Assembly: GCF_004193175.1 (NCBI RefSeq)
Contig: NZ_SAUH01000001.1
Span: forward strand, 620,001-684,000
DNA: 64,000 nt
DNA from: Streptomyces sp. RFCAC02
Lineage (GTDB): Bacteria; Actinomycetota; Actinomycetes; Streptomycetales; Streptomycetaceae
Direction: 5' to 3'
Below, piece by piece: positions 62,950 to 64,000 of this stretch; the first letter of the stretch is position 1, and every line of letters begins with the position of its first letter. Position numbers and translations under genes: made by a program. The notes beneath the pieces were generated by a model. That model was not told the origin of the DNA. It made no database searches and saw only the letters and a program-made list of their open reading frames with translations.

Positions 62950-62966
62950 GGTCGACATTGTCGAAC
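62950..62966. promoter_or_regulatory. GylR operator 2 upstream of glpF
   Basis: GGTCGACATTGTCGAAC differs from the first operator, read on the other strand, at one position. It lies 54 bp before the glpF GTG and 89 bp after the gylR stop. It should place glpF-glpK under GylR independently of read-through from gylR. Confidence 0.8.
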
Positions 62967-63020
62967 GATGGACGGATGGCGACCAGGACCTCTCCTGGAC
63001 GAAGGACAAAGGAGTCGCGG

Positions 63021-63833
63021 GTGTCCAGTCTCCATATCTTCTTCGGCGAGCTCGTCGGAACCGCCGTCCTGATCCTGCTCGGCACCGGCGTCGTCGCCGG
63101 GGTGATCCTCAAGAAGTCGAAGGCCTTCGACGCCGGCTGGCTGGCGATCACCTTCGGCTGGGGCATCGGTGTCCTCGCCGGCGCGTACGTCTCGACGCAG
63201 CTCTCCGGAGCCCACCTCAACCCGGCCGTCACCCTCGGTATCGCCATCGACAGCGGCGAGTGGAACGACGTGCCCACCTACATCGCCGGCCAGATGGCCG
63301 GCGCGATCATCGGCGCGACCCTCATGTGGCTCGCGTACTACGGCCACTTCCAGGAGCACCTGCGGAGCCTGGAGGTCGAGAGCGGATCGCGCACGCCGGG
63401 GCCGAAGGCGTTCGACGAGGTCACCGAGACCGACGAGCGCCGCCCCGCCGCCCGTGACGAGCCCGGTCCCGTCCTCGGGATCTTCTCCACCGCGCCGGAG
63501 ATCCGCAACGCCGTGCAGAACCTCGTGACCGAGATCCTCGGTACGGCCGTCCTGCTCCTGCTCATCCTCAGCGTCGGGCTCAACGACGGCCTGACTCTCT
63601 CGGGCACCGGCAGCCTGATCGTCGCCCTCACCGTGGTCGGCATCGGCCTGTCCCTCGGCGGGCCGACCGGCTACGCCATCAACCCGGCCCGTGACCTCGG
63701 ACCGCGCATCGTCCACCAGCTCCTCCCCCTGCCGAACAAGGGCAGCTCCGACTGGGGCTACGCGTGGATCCCCATCGTCGGCCCGCTCGCCGGAGCCGCG
63801 CTCGCCGCGGGCATCCACACCGCGCTGTTCTGA
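63021..63833 (+). CDS. glpF: Glycerol facilitator GlpF (MIP family)
   Basis: The product is 270 residues with six membrane helices. The pore motifs are HLNPAVTLG (NPA at 67-69) and [10 protein letters not shown]. The Asp after NPAR is the glycerol-facilitator signature and separates it from the aquaporin at 25 kb. A charged cytoplasmic loop of ~40 residues ([20 protein letters not shown]) sits between halves. The GTG follows AAGGAG by seven bases. It imports glycerol for GlpK, encoded 54 bp downstream. Confidence 0.94.
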   Translation: MSSLHIFFGELVGTAVLILLGTGVVAGVILKKSKAFDAGWLAITFGWGIGVLAGAYVSTQLSGAHLNPAVTLGIAIDSGEWNDVPTYIAGQMAGAIIGATLMWLAYYGHFQEHLRSLEVESGSRTPGPKAFDEVTETDERRPAARDEPGPVLGIFSTAPEIRNAVQNLVTEILGTAVLLLLILSVGLNDGLTLSGTGSLIVALTVVGIGLSLGGPTGYAINPARDLGPRIVHQLLPLPNKGSSDWGYAWIPIVGPLAGAALAAGIHTALF

Positions 63834-63887
63834 TCCAAGGACCACTCCCCCGGCCCGCCCGAGACCGTCTTCCACAGGAGCCGCCGT

Positions 63888-64000
63888 ATGTCGGACACAC
63901 AGGACCCCGCCCTGACGAACGAGCAGCGCGAGTACATCGCCGCCATCGACCAGGGCACCACGTCGAGCCGCTGCATCGTCTTCGACCACGACGGGCGCAT
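63888..64000 (+). CDS. glpK: Glycerol kinase GlpK (3' end cut by window)
   Basis: The first 37 codons are visible, starting at an ATG with an ACAGGAG site. The FGGY-kinase N-terminal phosphate loop is clear: [20 protein letters not shown]. It phosphorylates glycerol to glycerol 3-phosphate and, with GlpF, makes the inducer that releases GylR. The rest of the gene lies outside the window. Confidence 0.95.
   Translation, partial: MSDTQDPALTNEQREYIAAIDQGTTSSRCIVFDHDGR

Noticed and set aside
1..64000. Mobile elements, prophage, CRISPR array or secondary-metabolite cluster
   Set aside because: No transposase, integrase, phage structural gene, spaced direct-repeat array or multidomain synthase was seen in any frame.

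Overview
The window is high-GC actinobacterial chromosome, almost certainly from Streptomyces or a close relative. The evidence is a complete Pup-proteasome locus, a gylR-glpF-glpK glycerol locus, a CebR-type operator, frequent GTG starts, GC-rich hairpin terminators and many Streptomyces-type paralogues. From about 16.5 kb onward the order (pheST, rplT-rpmI-infC, tat, paf/proteasome, metH, gyl) resembles, from memory, the conserved core of Streptomyces chromosomes. No rRNA, tRNA, insertion sequence, phage gene or CRISPR array was seen.

Layout. 0-16.5 kb is more accessory: a truncated YhfZ-like regulator, a repeat protein, a tautomerase, a TetR/SDR divergent pair, an NmrA-like oxidoreductase with an ECF41 sigma factor, small membrane and DUF2510 proteins, a degenerate histidine phosphatase divergent from a PARG-like macrodomain protein, a secreted GHL10 hydrolase divergent from a GH74-CBM2 xyloglucanase under a CebR-type palindrome, a hydroxyacyl-CoA dehydrogenase, and divergent Ku and LigD-polymerase genes. 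16.5-24.3 kb is translation: pheST, a PAS histidine kinase, a SpoU methyltransferase and the infC-rpmI-rplT operon. 24.3-36 kb holds DUF1844, aquaporin, SseB, a class A beta-lactamase-like hydrolase, a mycosin-like protease with its proline-rich partner, a second DUF2510 protein, a CPA2 antiporter, a 5'-3' exonuclease and an Mtr4-like helicase. 36-52 kb is the protein quality-control block: diacylglycerol-kinase-like protein, tatC, tatA, pafC, pafB, two FKBP isomerases, pafA, an MFS transporter with a divergent LacI regulator, prcA, prcB, pup, dop and arc. 52-58 kb holds a ferredoxin, an exported protein, trmI, a site-2 protease, a RecB-type nuclease, a NarL response regulator and a HAD phosphatase. 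58-64 kb carries metH and then gylR-glpF-glpK, cut off by the window end.

How the genes work together. Pup is deamidated by Dop, ligated to substrates by PafA, and substrates are unfolded by ARC into the PrcAB core. PafBC, a DNA-damage regulator pair, sits beside this, as do Ku/LigD-Pol, the exonuclease and the RecB-type nuclease elsewhere in the window. The glycerol locus carries two near-identical 17-bp operators, one before gylR and one before glpF.

Quality note: four genes (DUF2510 protein, FKBP lipoprotein, MFS transporter, gylR) each lose frame by exactly one base in a short G/C homopolymer, and each is fully restored by adding one base. This looks like residual consensus error rather than gene decay. 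No convincingly undescribed system was found. The best leads are the AT-rich dyad at 32.17 kb, the AUC start and leader attenuator of infC, the SDR with a Phe at its catalytic Tyr position, and the PARG-like/degenerate phosphatase pair.
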